DNA from: Plecoglossus altivelis
Lineage: Eukaryota; Chordata; Actinopteri; Osmeriformes; Plecoglossidae
Length of the DNA stretch: 64,000 bases
Direction: 5' to 3'
Assembly: GCA_036571765.1 (NCBI GenBank)
Contig: BROE01000009.1
Span: 12,274,904-12,338,903, forward strand
Shown one piece after another: positions 35,331 through 47,249 of this stretch (its first letter is position 1; every line of letters begins with the position of its first letter). Under the pieces are notes generated by a model. The model had not been told where the DNA came from, made no database searches, and was given only the letters and a program-made list of their open reading frames with translations. The position numbers and the translations under genes are program-made.

Positions 35331-35669
35331 AAGCGATCTTGCTGATGCATCACCGCCTGAGATAATTTGTTTAAATGACAGATTAGGGGGCTAACTCGAT
35401 TTGTGTGCCCATACAGTATGTAGTGTCTGTTACCAATCTAATAAAGGCAACCTCCCCTTCTGCTCCCTGGCCACCCCCCACCCCCCTCCCTCTCACCACC
35501 ACCACCACCACCACCCCACCCCCTGGTCTGAGCTGCGGCTTTCAGCTCTTCTTCCCCGGCCGGCCATCAGGGAAGGGAAAGAGATGGAGAGAAAGAGAGA
35601 CTGAGAGAGAGAGGGAGAGAGGGATAGGAAGTCTATTCTCTGGGGCATCTCTTTCCTGGGAGGCAGGGG

Positions 35670-35930
35670 CCAGTGAGGCTCCCAGATTAATTGAATGCCT
35701 GCGCTGGGAGGCCGCTAGGTTTGGCCTGGCGCTCATTGACTCATTGATCGGCACGGAGGGGCTTCAGAAATATGCCTGCCGGCCACAACCAATCAATCAA
35801 ACAATTAAGCCGCTCCCCGTAGCCGTCCGCGCTCCATTTAAGTCTAACCTCCCGGGCGCCTGCCGGCATGCACCCCTAAATTAATAGCATCTCATCTCAC
35901 CGCAAAGCTACGCTGGCCCTCCCTCTCTCC
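35670..35930. other. Candidate conserved non-coding block
   Basis: Contains CAGATTAATTGAATGCCTG, GCTCATTGACTCATTGATCGG, CCAATCAATCAAACAATTAAG and CCTAAATTAATAGC. It is bordered by GA-rich and C-rich low-complexity DNA. PBX/HOX-like words (TGATTG, ATCAATCA) are frequent. Untested. Confidence 0.35.
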
Positions 35931-36224
35931 CCCCCAGATCCTGCCAGCTCCCTCCCCTGCTCGGAGCCTCAGAGACCTGGGGAGAGTAACTGCAGGCCCC
36001 CTGCACCCATGAAGACTGTGGACAGAGTGTGACAGGAGCCTCTGCTGCCAGCCTCCTCGTCGTGTTTAAAAGGCCCACTAGGACCTGTAGCAGAGCAAAA
36101 GAGCGCAGTGTTTTCTACTCCGAGTGTATTCGCCGTAATGCACGTGGGATAGATGGAGGGATGCGACAGAGGAGAAAGGGAGGAGTGGAGTCATCAGCAC
36201 TGCGGTTTGGCCAGCGGCAAGTCT

Positions 36225-36500
36225 CTCTCCTCCCTCCTCCTGTTCCTGTCTCTATGCCCCTCCTCCAACTCCTCCGCCCTCCTCTTCTGCATGATCCACC
36301 TCCGCCTTCTCTTCTGCTCCCTCCGCCCCTCCCACTCCGCGCCATTTTCCCTCCTCCTTCCCCTTCACCTCATCATCCTCCTCTTCCTCCTCTCCTCCTC
36401 TTCCTCCTCTCCTCCTCTTCCTACAGCACACCTCTTCAGAATTCTCTCCTTCTGTCTCTCCCCTGCTCCTCCTCCCCACTACTTTCCTCTTCCTCCTCCT
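36225..36500 (+). repeat. CTCCTC-rich polypyrimidine tract
   Basis: Irregular CTCCTCTTCCTCC repeats. The long Ser/Leu/Pro-rich frames covering it in two frames are compositional artefacts. Confidence 0.85.
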
Positions 36501-36519
36501 CGTATTTTTCCAAATGGAT

Positions 36520-36680
36520 TATTCCTCGTTCATGGCTCCGTGACTGGAATCTTTGCCGCCACTCGCCACCGGCCATATGGCATTATCAATTTTGCTCACC
36601 ATGGCAGCCCGCTGTCACCTCGAGACTGGCGCCCTGGCATGCTGCCTGGCCGGGCATCTGTCAGACTAGAGCCGAGCAAG
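36520..36680. other. Candidate conserved non-coding block
   Basis: Repeat-free island between two CT tracts, with CCATATGGCATTATCAATTT and GCTCACCATGGCAGCCCGC. It could be a conserved element or a short exon; no splice sites convinced me. Confidence 0.25.
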
Positions 36681-36910
36681 TCTGCCAGTCTCTCTGTCCC
36701 TCTCTCTCTCAGCCTCTCACTGTCTCCTTCTTTCTGTACGTCTGTCTCTCTATCTCTGTCTGTCCTCACTCTCTTTCTCTCTCTCTCTCTCTGTTTCTTC
36801 GTCAATCTCTGTTTATTGCCTCTGGCCATCTTAGTCTTGTTCACCATCTCTGTACATTCCTCTTTCTCTCTTCCTCTCTTTTCTCCCCGTCTTTCCCATC
36901 CTGAACGTAG

Positions 36911-37062
36911 TGACAGTGGGGTGTGGACGTGCTGAAGATAGTATGAGTGGTGTTGTCTTCCTCGTCGACCCGTCAGGCCTCTTCCTCATTGGTCCTTGCG
37001 CTGCCCTTGGCTCTACCATCGCCATGACGATGGCCCAGATGGATAAATCCAAAGTGTCGTGA
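36911..37062 (+). CDS. Possible terminal exon, product unknown (weak)
   Basis: After a long pyrimidine tract ending near 36895 there is an AG at 36909-36910. An open frame then runs through TVGCGRAEDSMSG, VVFLVDPSGLFLIGPCAALG and STIAMTMAQMDKSKVS to TGA at 37060-37062. If an internal ATG were used it would be at 36943. The composition is not low-complexity and the frame is mildly hydrophobic. I recognise no family, there is no AATAAA soon after, and the minus strand is also open here, which argues for chance. Confidence 0.15.
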
Positions 37063-37159
37063 GAGGAGGGGAGGGAGAATGTATCCTTAATCTTTCAAAA
37101 TGTCTGCCCGTCCCATTTTTTGGTGACCTTGGTGATGTGTGGATGAAGAGTGGTTAGAC

Positions 37160-37215
37160 GGGGGGGTCGAGGGAGGGGGCGGGCAGGGAGGGGGCGGGCA
37201 GGGGGTGGGGGGGGG
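37160..37215 (+). repeat. G-rich tract with two 15-bp units
   Basis: GGGAGGGGGCGGGCA occurs twice in tandem, followed by GGGGGTGGGGGGGGG. There are many G-runs of three or more, so G-quadruplex formation is likely. Confidence 0.9.
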
Positions 37216-38350
37216 CACACATAAACCTGAGGTGGCACCAAGGCTGAGAGGGAATGTTCCCTGTCACAGATCATCATCTCAGAGGCTTCTGTGATCCCTC
37301 TGCTCCCAGTACGCTGCTGCCTGGGTGCGTGGGTGTGGGAAGATGAGGTTCTGGGATCTCACAGTGCTGCTAACTAGTTTGAAAGTTATGTGTGTGGGTG
37401 AGTGTGTTTTCAGGGGTTGCGTGTAGAACATCTTGCGTGTATGATTCTCTGTGCTTCCATATCCGTGTTTGTTTTCATGAGTGTGTTTTTTCGCGAACAT
37501 CTAACCTGTATGTTTTTATATATGTGTGTGTATGTGTGTGTATGTCCTGCAGTAGCTGAGCCACACTGGTGCTTGTGGCCAGAGTGCAGTGACAGCAACC
37601 GTGAGTCAGTAGAGGAGAGAGAAGGAGGAGTACCGGGGATAAGGCAGGGTTTTCATCCTCCCAAGGCTGACCTCAGATCAGTCATCAGGCTGCAGGGCAT
37701 GCAGAGCCCCTCTCAGACCCGGCCTTAGACAGCTGGGCCCGGGGAGCCCTGATCTCAGACCAGCCCCTGTCACCTGCAGCTGCATGACTGTATCGACGCT
37801 GTAGGTCGCTCACCCCGGTTGACTCGCCCAACACACTGCCCTGGGGCTCCACTTGACTTGATGAGTTGGAAGTCATTTGGGAGGTAAGTGGACATCAGCA
37901 CCCTTTAACCACTTTATAGATTGAGGATGGAAACTAAAAGACAAGACGAATTGACGCCAGTGTTTAAGCTGGTCATAAACCACCTGTGTTTTTGTTGACC
38001 TTTCTCCTGCCATGCAACCACATGTATGTATGTGTGATCGAGCATGGTCTTCTGATTCACATTTGGTTGTTCACATGTGATTTATTGGACGTTGATAGGC
38101 CAAACTCTCCTCTTAGACTCCTCCCATGCGACTGGTTAATGAGTAGGAGAAACCGCCACCCGCTCAACGTGCTACGTCCAAACTCGTCCTCCTTTGAAAT
38201 GTTAATGTATTCCTATTATCACAGCTCTGGTGGCGTACACAACAAGATGACAAGACTTCCCCATAACAAAGCAGCAAAAAGAAATTGGCTGCTTACCTTC
38301 AACAAACGGACATCCGTTATAAAAGCTTAAAGCATCGCCCACCTTGTATA
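37216..38350. other. Intergenic DNA, nothing recognised
   Basis: Short TG interruptions near 37390 and 37520-37545. No supported gene. Confidence 0.5.
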
Positions 38351-38359
38351 ACTTTTTAA

Positions 38360-38480
38360 TCTCTGTCCGTCTGTCTCTCTGTTTCTCCCTCTGTTTTTCT
38401 GTGTGTGTGTGTCTGTGTGTGTGTCTGTCTGTCTGTCTTTCTGTCTGTCTGTGTGTGTGTGTGTGTCTGTCTGTCTGTCT
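38360..38480 (+). repeat. GTCT/GTGT microsatellite
   Basis: Alternating TGTGTGTC and (CTGT)n blocks. Confidence 0.9.
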
Positions 38481-38792
38481 GGGGCATGCGCATGTAGTGG
38501 AGGGGTTGGTGTTGCTGTTAGCAGTGAGCTCCCCTTCACTTGGCAAGCCCAGTAGCCCTTTGTATATGTGTGTAGGACTGAGAGAGAAAACGAGCAATTG
38601 AGAGAGGGAGATTAGATACTTAATGACTTATGACAATGTTCCCCTCGGTAGAGAAGCTGGCCCCAGAGAGTGGGGCCTGCTTGAATAGAAATAACAATTT
38701 TGGGATCCTAGAATCAGACCTCAGCTTCAGTCTCCCAACCCGCCCCCTGCCCAGCTTACAATGTGCTTGTCTCACAACAGCATCACACAACT

Positions 38793-38993
38793 GCTTCCTC
38801 TATCGCTTCCGCTTCCTCTCCTGCGTCCTCTATCGCTCTTGCGTCCTCTATCGCTCTTGCGTCCTCTATCACTCCTGCGTCCTCTATCACTCCTGCGTCC
38901 TCTATCACTCCTGCGTCCTCTATCACTCCTGCTTCCTCTATCACTCCTGCTTCCTCTATCACTCCTGCGTCCTCTATCACTCCTCCTTCCTCC
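38793..38993 (+). repeat. 18-bp minisatellite, about 11 copies
   Basis: The unit is CCTCTATCACTCCTGCGT with variants TCGCTCTT (5' side) and GCTTCCTC (both ends). Because 18 is a multiple of three and no unit contains a stop, several frames on both strands stay open and give perfect hexapeptide repeats (for example SSITPA). No splice or start context suggests that it is translated. Confidence 0.95.
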
Positions 38994-38999
38994 GCAGTA

Positions 39000-40597
39000 G
39001 AGATGTGGCTGCAGGCGCTTCTCATTCACTGGCACAAACACTAATTAGTGGCAGAGAACGACTGTTTAATTACTTCTGACAATGTTGTATCTAACAAGGC
39101 ATGCCTGCCGTGTCCTCCCCCGTCAACTGGTCCCTCCCCCTCCCTCCTCCTCCCTCACCTCCTGATTTCTGCAGTAGAGGGCTTGGATAAGTAGCTGGGC
39201 GTGGGAGGGAGGGAAGAAGTTGAGCCCCCCCCCCACACACACACACATTTCCAATATGGTAATTAAGGATTTGGAATGAGGGTTTGAGTTAGTACAACAC
39301 TGAGGCAGAAACACATTGAATGCCCTAAGAGGCACGATTGTGCTCACTTGTAGGAGACGATCGATACTTGACCTCATGATAATTAAACACAGATCAATAC
39401 CTGACCTTGATATCGTCATTCAACAATTGCATTGAGGTTTGAGGTGGAAGAGGGGGGATTTTTGTTGGCGTTTAGGGTGGGAGGTACACACACTCTCTAC
39501 AGCGTAAGACCCCCCCCCCACACACACACGCGCACACATCTCCTCCTCCACATGGTAGCTGAAATATATAAGACCCTTTTTCAGATGACTGCAGGCGCTA
39601 CAGAAAAACTGTCATGATTCTGTGCCCAGTTGAATTAGTGCAAATGGGAAAAATCCTAATCAACTGAACAGTAACTGTTATGATTGTGGTTGTGGTCTCC
39701 CAGGACTACCAAGGCTCCCTCTACCCCCTTGCTCTGCGTGGCTCAGTCCTGAGGGCTTCCACGCTAATGAAGGAAGGACTTCCACATCCTAGTTTTCTAG
39801 GGTACTGGGCCTGAGGTACCTTCAGCACGGCTGAGCTGATGTGCTTTCTTGGGGATCCTACTTTGGTTGTTTTTGTTGTTGAGAAATCTCCCGACGTGAC
39901 TTCACATTTTCACCACTGTTCAGCACAGTGAATTCAAAAGAGGATTTGGGCGTTCGTTCCGATCTGAGCTATCATTTAAATTCCGTCGTCAACGTCGAAG
40001 ACAGTACAGTGTTGTGGCTGAAATGTAATCAGGGCTTCAAGCTAAGAGTGAAATCCGCTACTTTGGGAAGGTGAATAGGATGAGAGCCACATCTTCTAAG
40101 GCGAAATACAAAAAAGCAAACCAGCGTTCAACTTAGCCTCATGTTCGCTAACTCATTCTCTGCTGAAACGTAAGATATATGAGGGGGATTATGACTACAA
40201 CTGAAGTGAACACGCTCGCTCGCGTATCTTCCAAGTCCTCCCTGAGGTGTATAGTTACTGTATTATGGAACATTCCAGAGTAGACCACGGCGCTCCACAG
40301 CTAGAGGAATTTCTTGTCTGCCTTGACGCTGTGCAGCGAGACTGGATTCATTTTCTTTATTGGCGGATTTAGGGTCATTAAGACAGATATGGAGCAGTTC
40401 ATTTCCTATCCTGATTGACAAGCTAGCATTGCCAGTGGCCAAGGGTGAGGAGAAGAAAGGCTGCAGAAAAGCTGAATGATGGTGTACAACACGTAGAGAA
40501 GGAGAGCAAAACAAAGGAGTTATTAGTGAACGGACGATGACAGTTCCTGTCTTTGCTTTGCCCCATATCTCTTCTGTAATCCTGACTGTTACAAGCA
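39000..40597. other. Intergenic DNA, nothing recognised
   Basis: Includes two short C-run plus CA tracts (39226-39247 and 39511-39537). The remainder is ordinary-complexity DNA without a supported gene. Confidence 0.5.
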
Positions 40598-40680
40598 ATC
40601 AGTCAGTCAGCCAGCTAGTCAGCTAGCCAGTCAATCAGCTAGTTAGCCCGCCAGTCAGCTAGATAACCAGCCGGTCAGTT
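40598..40680 (+). repeat. CAGTCAGCTAGC-type degenerate tandem repeat
   Basis: AGTCAGTCAGCCAGCTAGTC and its variants repeat with a basic 4-bp period (CAGT/CAGC/TAGC). Confidence 0.85.
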
Positions 40681-41053
40681 ATCTGCTTCTTGTCCATCCA
40701 CAGAACCTATCCTGTCCTGACAGCTTTCCTATTGGCCTGTGTCAACCGTCGAGCCATTCATTATCATTCTCCCCTTGTAAAATGCTCCTGAAAGCCTGTG
40801 GTCTTACATACATTTACATACAATATACACCCACACACATACACACACGCATACATATTCAGTTGCCCACAGTCACTGTTGGGGCGGTTTGTCCACAAAG
40901 TCTAGTACACGAATAATATTGCTTTGGCAGGGGGAATGGGTGAAAGAGAGATGGAGGAGGAAGAGAGGAAGAGAGGGACCTCACAGAGGCTTCTAGTCTG
41001 CTAGAGGATGACCTTCACCTGTCCCACCCAGACCATTAGAGACAACAAGAGAG

Positions 41054-41054
<1 letters not shown>

Positions 41055-41090
<36 letters not shown>

Positions 41091-41265
41091 GAGAGAGAGA
41101 GAGAAAGTACAAGGGGGGCAGAGGGAGACAGAACAAGAGAAAGAGATGGAGAGAACGAGGGAGAGCGAGGGGCAGGAGTGAGAGGCAGAGAGGGGGAGAG
41201 AGAAAGAGAACAGAGAGAGAGGGGGAGAACAAGGGAAAGAGAGGGGCGAGAGTGAGAGGCAGAGA
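41055..41265 (+). repeat. GA-rich purine tract
   Basis: (GA)n at 41055-41105, then irregular AGAGAGGGGGAGAG units. The Leu/Ser-rich minus-strand frames over it are repeat translations. Confidence 0.9.
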
Positions 41266-41390
41266 TAGTAGGAGTACACCGCAGGAAAAGGGTGTTGGCT
41301 GGCCTGCCTGAAAGCACATGAGTAAGGCAGGTTGGTGCCAGCAGGAGATAGTCATTAAGAACACACACTTTACATACTTCACACTGACAA

Positions 41391-41762
41391 CCCCCCCCCC
41401 CCCACACATCACACTGCACGCCGTTCACACACAACTCACAGTACTCGTCACACACACACACACACGTAACGCAAACATAACCACCAATAGATGCTTCCTG
41501 TGAAGGGGCAGGCCAGCAGTCTGCCCTGAGGTGATGAATGTGATGTGTTCTATCAGACTGGTAGCCATGCATCACCTCTGATGGAGACCTTGAGCTGCTC
41601 ACTGGCCTGTTTAGCTGGGACACACACGTGCACACAGTCTCACACACACACACGCAAACACAGTCACACGTACATACAAACACGCACTCGCGCGCGCAAA
41701 CGCATGCACATGCTGACACACACACATAAAGATATGCTGTACACATACACTCACATTGGGTG
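41391..41762. repeat. C-run and CA-rich cluster
   Basis: A C13 run at 41391-41403, then several CA tracts up to 41757, including ACGCACTCGCGCGCGCAAAC with Z-DNA potential. Confidence 0.8.
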
Positions 41763-42183
41763 ATGGATGGACCACACAACGGTGTCCGATGTCCATTTAT
41801 TCCTGTCAGCAGGTGAGTTGAAGTGAAAGACTTCATGGCGTTAAGGAGCATGGATTGATCCCATCGAGACTAAGGGGACAGACTCATGGACTGGAGAGAG
41901 AGGGAGAGGGAGAGAAAGAGACAACGAAACAGACTTGATGCACTTCACAGCGACATCCTCACATTACTAGAACACCAGGAAATCATCCCTTTCTTTAAAC
42001 ACTTGATTCTCGATGTCCCACAGACGTCTGTCACTGTAGCATTACACACCACACTACAGGATTGGAAAAGTGAAAAACACTTCCTAATGCTAATGTCAAC
42101 ATGCATGTTGTACCCTAAGGCACCATAGATAATAACCATACATATTTGAATGTAAGTATGTGTGTGTATTGTGTGTGCATATA

Positions 42184-42209
42184 TAGACAGACAGACAGAC
42201 AGACAAACT

Positions 42210-42283
<74 letters not shown>

Positions 42284-42302
42284 TAAATAGATAGATAGAT
42301 AG
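42184..42302 (+). repeat. GACA/GATA compound tetranucleotide microsatellite
   Basis: (GACA)n, (GATA)n, (GACA)n and a short (GATA)n follow one another for about 119 bp with few interruptions. This is the Bkm-type pair of motifs. Confidence 0.95.
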
Positions 42303-43404
42303 TATATATAGAAATGTGTACGTTTGTAGAGAGACAGAAAGAGATGAAGAGTAAGATAAGAATGTTGTTTCTTTCTTTAATTGAGCCTATCTGTGTTGTG
42401 TAACACTGCTAGTGCAGTCATCTAATGGTTCTTTGTTCTCTGCAAAGAACAAGCACACACACACATTGTACACACGCACACACACACACACACACACACA
42501 CTCTTTAAGTCGTGCAAGCAGTTCTGTGGATTCTGAAGTGCTTCTTCTTAAGAGGATCCGTGGGGTCATTGGGGCTTCAGTGCCGTGGCTGCTTTCCCCT
42601 GGTAGTTTCACCTAGACTGTAGCTGAAAGGCGGAAGGGGGGGAGTACGGGGGGCGGGGGAGGTAAGCTCTTGTTCCTCATCATTCTCTTGTCAGCTTAGG
42701 ACCGCCTAACCCTGCACAAGGACATACACACCGCTCTGCCCTGGCAACCGTTGCTAGGAACCATTCCCTCCATCCAGCCGTCTGGTCAATGTGTGTGTGC
42801 GTTTCGCTTGCGCAGGCCAGGCAGCAAGGGTCAATTAAACATAGACAGGCTCCCCTATCAGTGGTGGGTAATTCGTTTTGCTCAATTATACCCTCCTACG
42901 TCTCTCTTGTACACACATTTACTGTCCTCAACCATCCACCTCTACCACGCTAGCTCACACACGCACTTTGTGAACTATCCATACACATGCAAATACACCT
43001 AGATAACAAGAACGCAGATGCTGTAGGTGTGTGTGTGTGTGCGCGTGTGTGTGTGTGTGTGCGCGTGGTTGACCTTGGTTACTAACCTTTACTGCCACAC
43101 CGACTTAAGGAGCTTTGGCTGTCTCTGAGTAGAGTATCACTGTAAAAGCGCTCGCACAGGGTATCTAAGACTTGGCGTGTGTGTATGTCTATATGTGTGT
43201 GAGTGGGTGTGTTTATGTGTGGGTCTGTTTCAGGGGAGCTGAAAACAGAATGTTGGCATGTGTGTGTGTGGGTGTCTTCCCCCTCCTCGTTCCTCCTCTC
43301 ATCCTCTCAGTGAGATGTGTTGGCCAGAGAGCTGCAGGGAGCTACTTATCAGAGCGGAACCAGCAGCTTCATTCTGGGTTGAAGGGGGATCAGTCCTCTG
43401 CCTG
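42303..43404. other. Intergenic DNA with CA/TG tracts
   Basis: CA tracts at 42453-42500, a TG/GCGC tract at 43027-43066 and a TG-rich region at 43176-43275. No gene can be supported. Confidence 0.5.
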
Positions 43405-44590
43405 GAGCAGTACCCCCCTCTCCTTCCCTCCATCCCTCCACCCCTCCACCCCTTCTTCTTTCCACCCCTCTTTCCATCCATCCACCCCTTTACCCCTCCA
43501 TCCCTCCACCCCTTCTTCTCCCACCCCTTTCCCTCCATCCCTCCACATCTCCATCACCTCCGGCCCTCTTCCTCCATCCCTTTCCACCCCTTCTTTACTC
43601 CCACACCACCTTTCCCTCCATCCTCCACCTCTCCCATCCCTCCACCCCTCTTTCCCTCCATCCCTCTACCCCTTCTTCTCCCCACCTCGTTTCTCCATCC
43701 TCCACCTCTCCATCCCTTCACCTTTTCTTCTTTTCTTCCCTCCATTCCTCCACACCTTCATCCCTCCATTCCCTTCTTCTCCCATCCCTTTTTCCACTCC
43801 ATCCCTCCACCCCTCTTCTCTCCCTCCCCAATCCTTTCCCTCCATCCCTTCTCCCTCCATCCTTCCACCTCTTCTCGTCCTTCCACCCATTGCTTTCTTC
43901 CATCCCTCCTTCCCTCCATCCCTCACTTTCCCCAACCCATCTCTCNNNNNNNNNNNNNNNNNNNNNNNNNNNNNNNNNNNNNNNNNNNNNNNNNNNNNNN
44001 NNNNNNNNNNNNNNNNNNNNNNNNNNNNNNNNNNNNNNNNNNNNNNNNNNNNNNNNNNNNNNNNNNNNNNNNNNNNNNNNNNNNNNNNNNNNNNNNNNNN
44101 NNNNNNNNNNNNNNNNNNNNNNACCCCTTCTTCTCCCCACCCCTTTCCCTCCATCCCTCCACCTCTCCATCCCTCCACCCCTCTTTCCCTCCATCCCTCT
44201 ACCCCTTCTTCTCCCCACCTCTTTCCCTCCATCCCTCCACCTCTCCATCCCTTCACCTTTTCTTCTTTTCTTCCCTCCATTCCTCCACACCTTCATCCCT
44301 CCATCCCTTCTTCTCCCCATCCCTTTTTCCCTCCATCCCTCCACCCCTCCTTCCCTCATCCCTCCACCCATCCTTCCCTCCATCCCTTCTTCCCTCCATC
44401 CTTCCACCCTTTCGTCCTTCCATCCCTTCTTATCTCCATCCCTCCTTCCCTCCATCCCTCCACCTTTCCAACCCTTCACCCCTCCACCTCTCTTGCTCTC
44501 CACCCCTCCTTCTCTCCACCCCTCTACCCCACCTTCCCTCCACTCTTTTTATCCTACATCCCTCCTTCCCCCCCTTCCTCATCCTCCTCT
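43405..44590 (+). repeat. Large CCATCCCTCCACCCC minisatellite around an assembly gap
   Basis: About 1.2 kb built from CCATCCCTCCACCCCTC and CTTCTTCTCCCCACCCC units. Blocks of about 60-90 bp recur on both sides of the gap, for example CACCTCTCCATCCCTTCACC then TTTTCTTCTTTTCTTCCC. The 511-codon Pro/Ser/His frame and its minus-strand Gly/Glu/Arg mirror are artefacts of a stop-free repeat. Confidence 0.95.
43946..44122. other. Assembly gap (177 N)
   Basis: A run of N inside the minisatellite. Confidence 0.99.
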
Positions 44591-46316
44591 CCTTATTCTT
44601 CAGGCTGTGTCAGGACAACACCCATGCCATCCAGAGCGGCAGAGAGAGAGGGAGAGGGATACTGGTCCAGTTGGACCAGCCTGATTAGTTTCTTTTGGGT
44701 TTGTTAACAGAGCATTGTTGACAGGACAGTGTTAGTTTGTACCCAGTCAGCCTCAGAGCCAAGGAGGAGCAGCAGGCAGAGAAGCAGCACCTCTCCTGTT
44801 AGCGAGCCCTCCTGGAAACGAGCTCCTGTTCCTCCTGCCTGTCTTCTCCTGATGTAGCCAGGAAGGAAAGAGAGGAAGACAGGAACTGAAAGGAGGGATG
44901 TGAAGGACACAGCCTGTTGCTCCAGGTCCAATATGTTCCTGTACTGCTCCACATGTCTCAGCTAAATGCATCAAACTCTTGGGAGATTCATCCGTGAAGG
45001 GAAGCCTCAGGAGAAAACTGGGAAAAGACAAAAATGTAAAGATATTCAAATTTGCTATTGGTATAGATGTGCACGTTTGTCTTCTTAGAGTTCAGTATAC
45101 TTGCGATCGTGCCCAAATGAACATGCTGACATAGTCCATACCTTCCTAGGTTGCTGACGCCAACGATTAGTCAGGTTTCCCAGAAAATATCTCAGGAAAA
45201 AGGTTCTTAACAACAAATGACTCATGTGATGTGACATGACTAAGGCAACCAAAAAAGCTGGCAAATTACCCAGAACGGAATATTGACGTATGAATGATCT
45301 ATTATTTAGAGTCGGAGGAATGTGTTTTTGATGGCCTTCATAGCGGGTCTCACAAATGAAAACAAGCAGCTAAATGGATAGAAACGATGGCAGAAATGAA
45401 AGGAAGTTTATGAGCTGTGCCCTGTTAGTGATGACATAGAAATGAAACGACACAACTTCAAACCAAATATGAGCACAGTCCAACGAATAGATCGAATGTT
45501 GCACCGCATTCGCAAGTAGTCGAAAACGAACGCGGCCACATTCGATACTCAAATAAATAAATAAGCTAAGGTTAGTTCAATTTTTTAATTAGTGGCTTCG
45601 TTGACACATTGATACAGCAACACGTGATTATTGTACACTGAATACATTGTAATTATTCATGCAAATGCTATGTTTTGGCCACCATGCGTATGCATGGTGT
45701 AGTATATACTGTGCAGAGCTATGCAGAGTTTTGTTTAATAAAAAAAACAAACAAGCAAAGTGTGAAGCATTGCATGTGTCTGACTTGTTTGCATCTGTGC
45801 CATCCTACATTTGACCCCTGGTGTTTGACATTTCAGGCAGTCCAGCAGATTTGAGTGGGTTGACTCAAGGTAGCTGAATATTTCCAACCAGAGCTGGCAC
45901 AGAGAACACACATTTTACACACGCACACACACAGTCCTCTCTCACACATATGCATGCACGTACAACACAACACACTCTGTTTGCTGTCTGAATAAGAGAT
46001 TACACATTCATGCAGTTAGCATTTATGCAGCTACTGTACTTTTAGACAGTATGAGGCCAGTCAACCTGCACAGTACAGTAGGAAACACACATACACAGAC
46101 TTACACACTCATGTACGTACACACAGCTGGCAGGTTGACATACCCATAAAGCAATAGGGAATAAGCTTAGTGACAAGCATGTCCAGGCAATGCCACGCTA
46201 ACAAGGCTTAATTACTCCCCAACACACACGCTGGCAGATTGGGGCCTCTGTCACGATTACTGTAACTCAGCAAAGCCTTTTGAAGTGTCTCCCTAGGAGC
46301 CACGCCCCCCACCCTC
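44591..46316. other. Intergenic DNA with one candidate element
   Basis: Ordinary-complexity DNA. The block at 45500-45720 is repeat-free and contains TTTTTTAATTAGTGGC, GTAATTATTCATGCAAATGC (octamer ATGCAAAT) and TGCGTATGCATGG, so it is a candidate conserved element. CA tracts occur at 45905-45970 and 46085-46125. Confidence 0.4.
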
Positions 46317-46490
46317 CCCTCCATCCTTGTCACCTCCACCCCTCCACCCTTCCATCCTTGTCACCTCCACCCCTCTGCCCTTCCATCCTTGTCACCTCCA
46401 CCCCTACATCCTTGTCACCTCCACCCTTCCGCCCTTCCATCCTTGTCACCTCCACCCCTGCACCCTTACCATCCCCGTCACCTCTCCCCC
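46317..46490 (+). repeat. About 30-bp minisatellite, five copies
   Basis: The core CCATCCTTGTCACCTCCACC recurs with a variable filler (CCTCCACCCTT, CCTCTGCCCTT, CCTTCCGCCCTT). One unit is shortened. Confidence 0.9.
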
Positions 46491-46711
46491 TCCCTCCATT
46501 CCTGCTGAGTCATGTGTTGCCTCGCTCTTCTTACCAAACTGCTGCCCCCCCCTCTCTCTCACATACACACACTCACACACCATCACTGTATAGAGCCCAC
46601 CAGCGATGGCTGGTCCAGGATAGTTTGTTCTCTAACAAGGTCCTGGATCCTATCAGACCAGAACGTTCCGAAGGCCTGACTTTTGAGCAGAGGGGAGTGG
46701 GATGTGTCCCT

Positions 46712-46802
46712 GGGGCAGCGCCACTCTGAGGGTGTCTCCTGTCCAATCAGGCTGGGGCAGCGCCACTCTGAGGGTGTCTCCTGTCCAATCAGGCCGGGGC
46801 AG
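46712..46802 (+). repeat. 42-bp perfect tandem duplication plus partial third copy
   Basis: GGGGCAGCGCCACTCTGAGG... starts at 46712, 46754 and 46796 (partial). The two full copies are identical over the unit except the last bases (GGCT against GGCC), implying a recent event. Confidence 0.95.
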
Positions 46803-47216
46803 TCATCGACATCCTCAATATAAAGACACGACGGGAGCTGAGTGCTACGCTGTTTGTCAGCGTCAATGATTCATCATTGGAGCCGTGATCGGATTGTTTT
46901 GGAAGTCACTCCAAAGTCGCACATTGCAATGTTAATACCGCTGGGTCTGGAAGGAAAGGAGAGAACCGACTGTTGATGGATTTTCTATGAACGTGTCACT
47001 ATGAACCTAAATCACTGTCGTCCCTAATTCTCAGAAGACAGCCACTCTAATCCCTTCAGCACCTGACTGGAGGAGGTGGGGCCATGGAGTCAACTCCAGT
47101 GCCCACAATCCTCTTTGAGGGCCTAACCCTCAAACTACTGTGCGTCTGTGGTCACTGTAGAGGTTGCTGTCTGAGTCTGTGTCCAGAATGTATTTGCTTT
47201 TAAGTGCAGGATTTTG

Positions 47217-47249
47217 AGTGTGTGTCTGTGTGTGTGTGTGTGGGGGGGG
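47217..47249 (+). repeat. TG tract with G run
   Basis: TGTGTGTCTGTG(TG)n passing into a run of nine or ten G. Confidence 0.9.

Noticed and set aside
36029..36935. 260- and 291-codon frames
   Set aside because: Driven by CTCCTC composition; two frames are open at once, with no domain and no convincing splice context.
43172..44707. 511-codon open frame on the + strand rich in Pro, Ser and His
   Set aside because: It translates the stop-free CCATCCCTCCACC minisatellite and runs across an N gap; the other frames and the minus strand are open as well.
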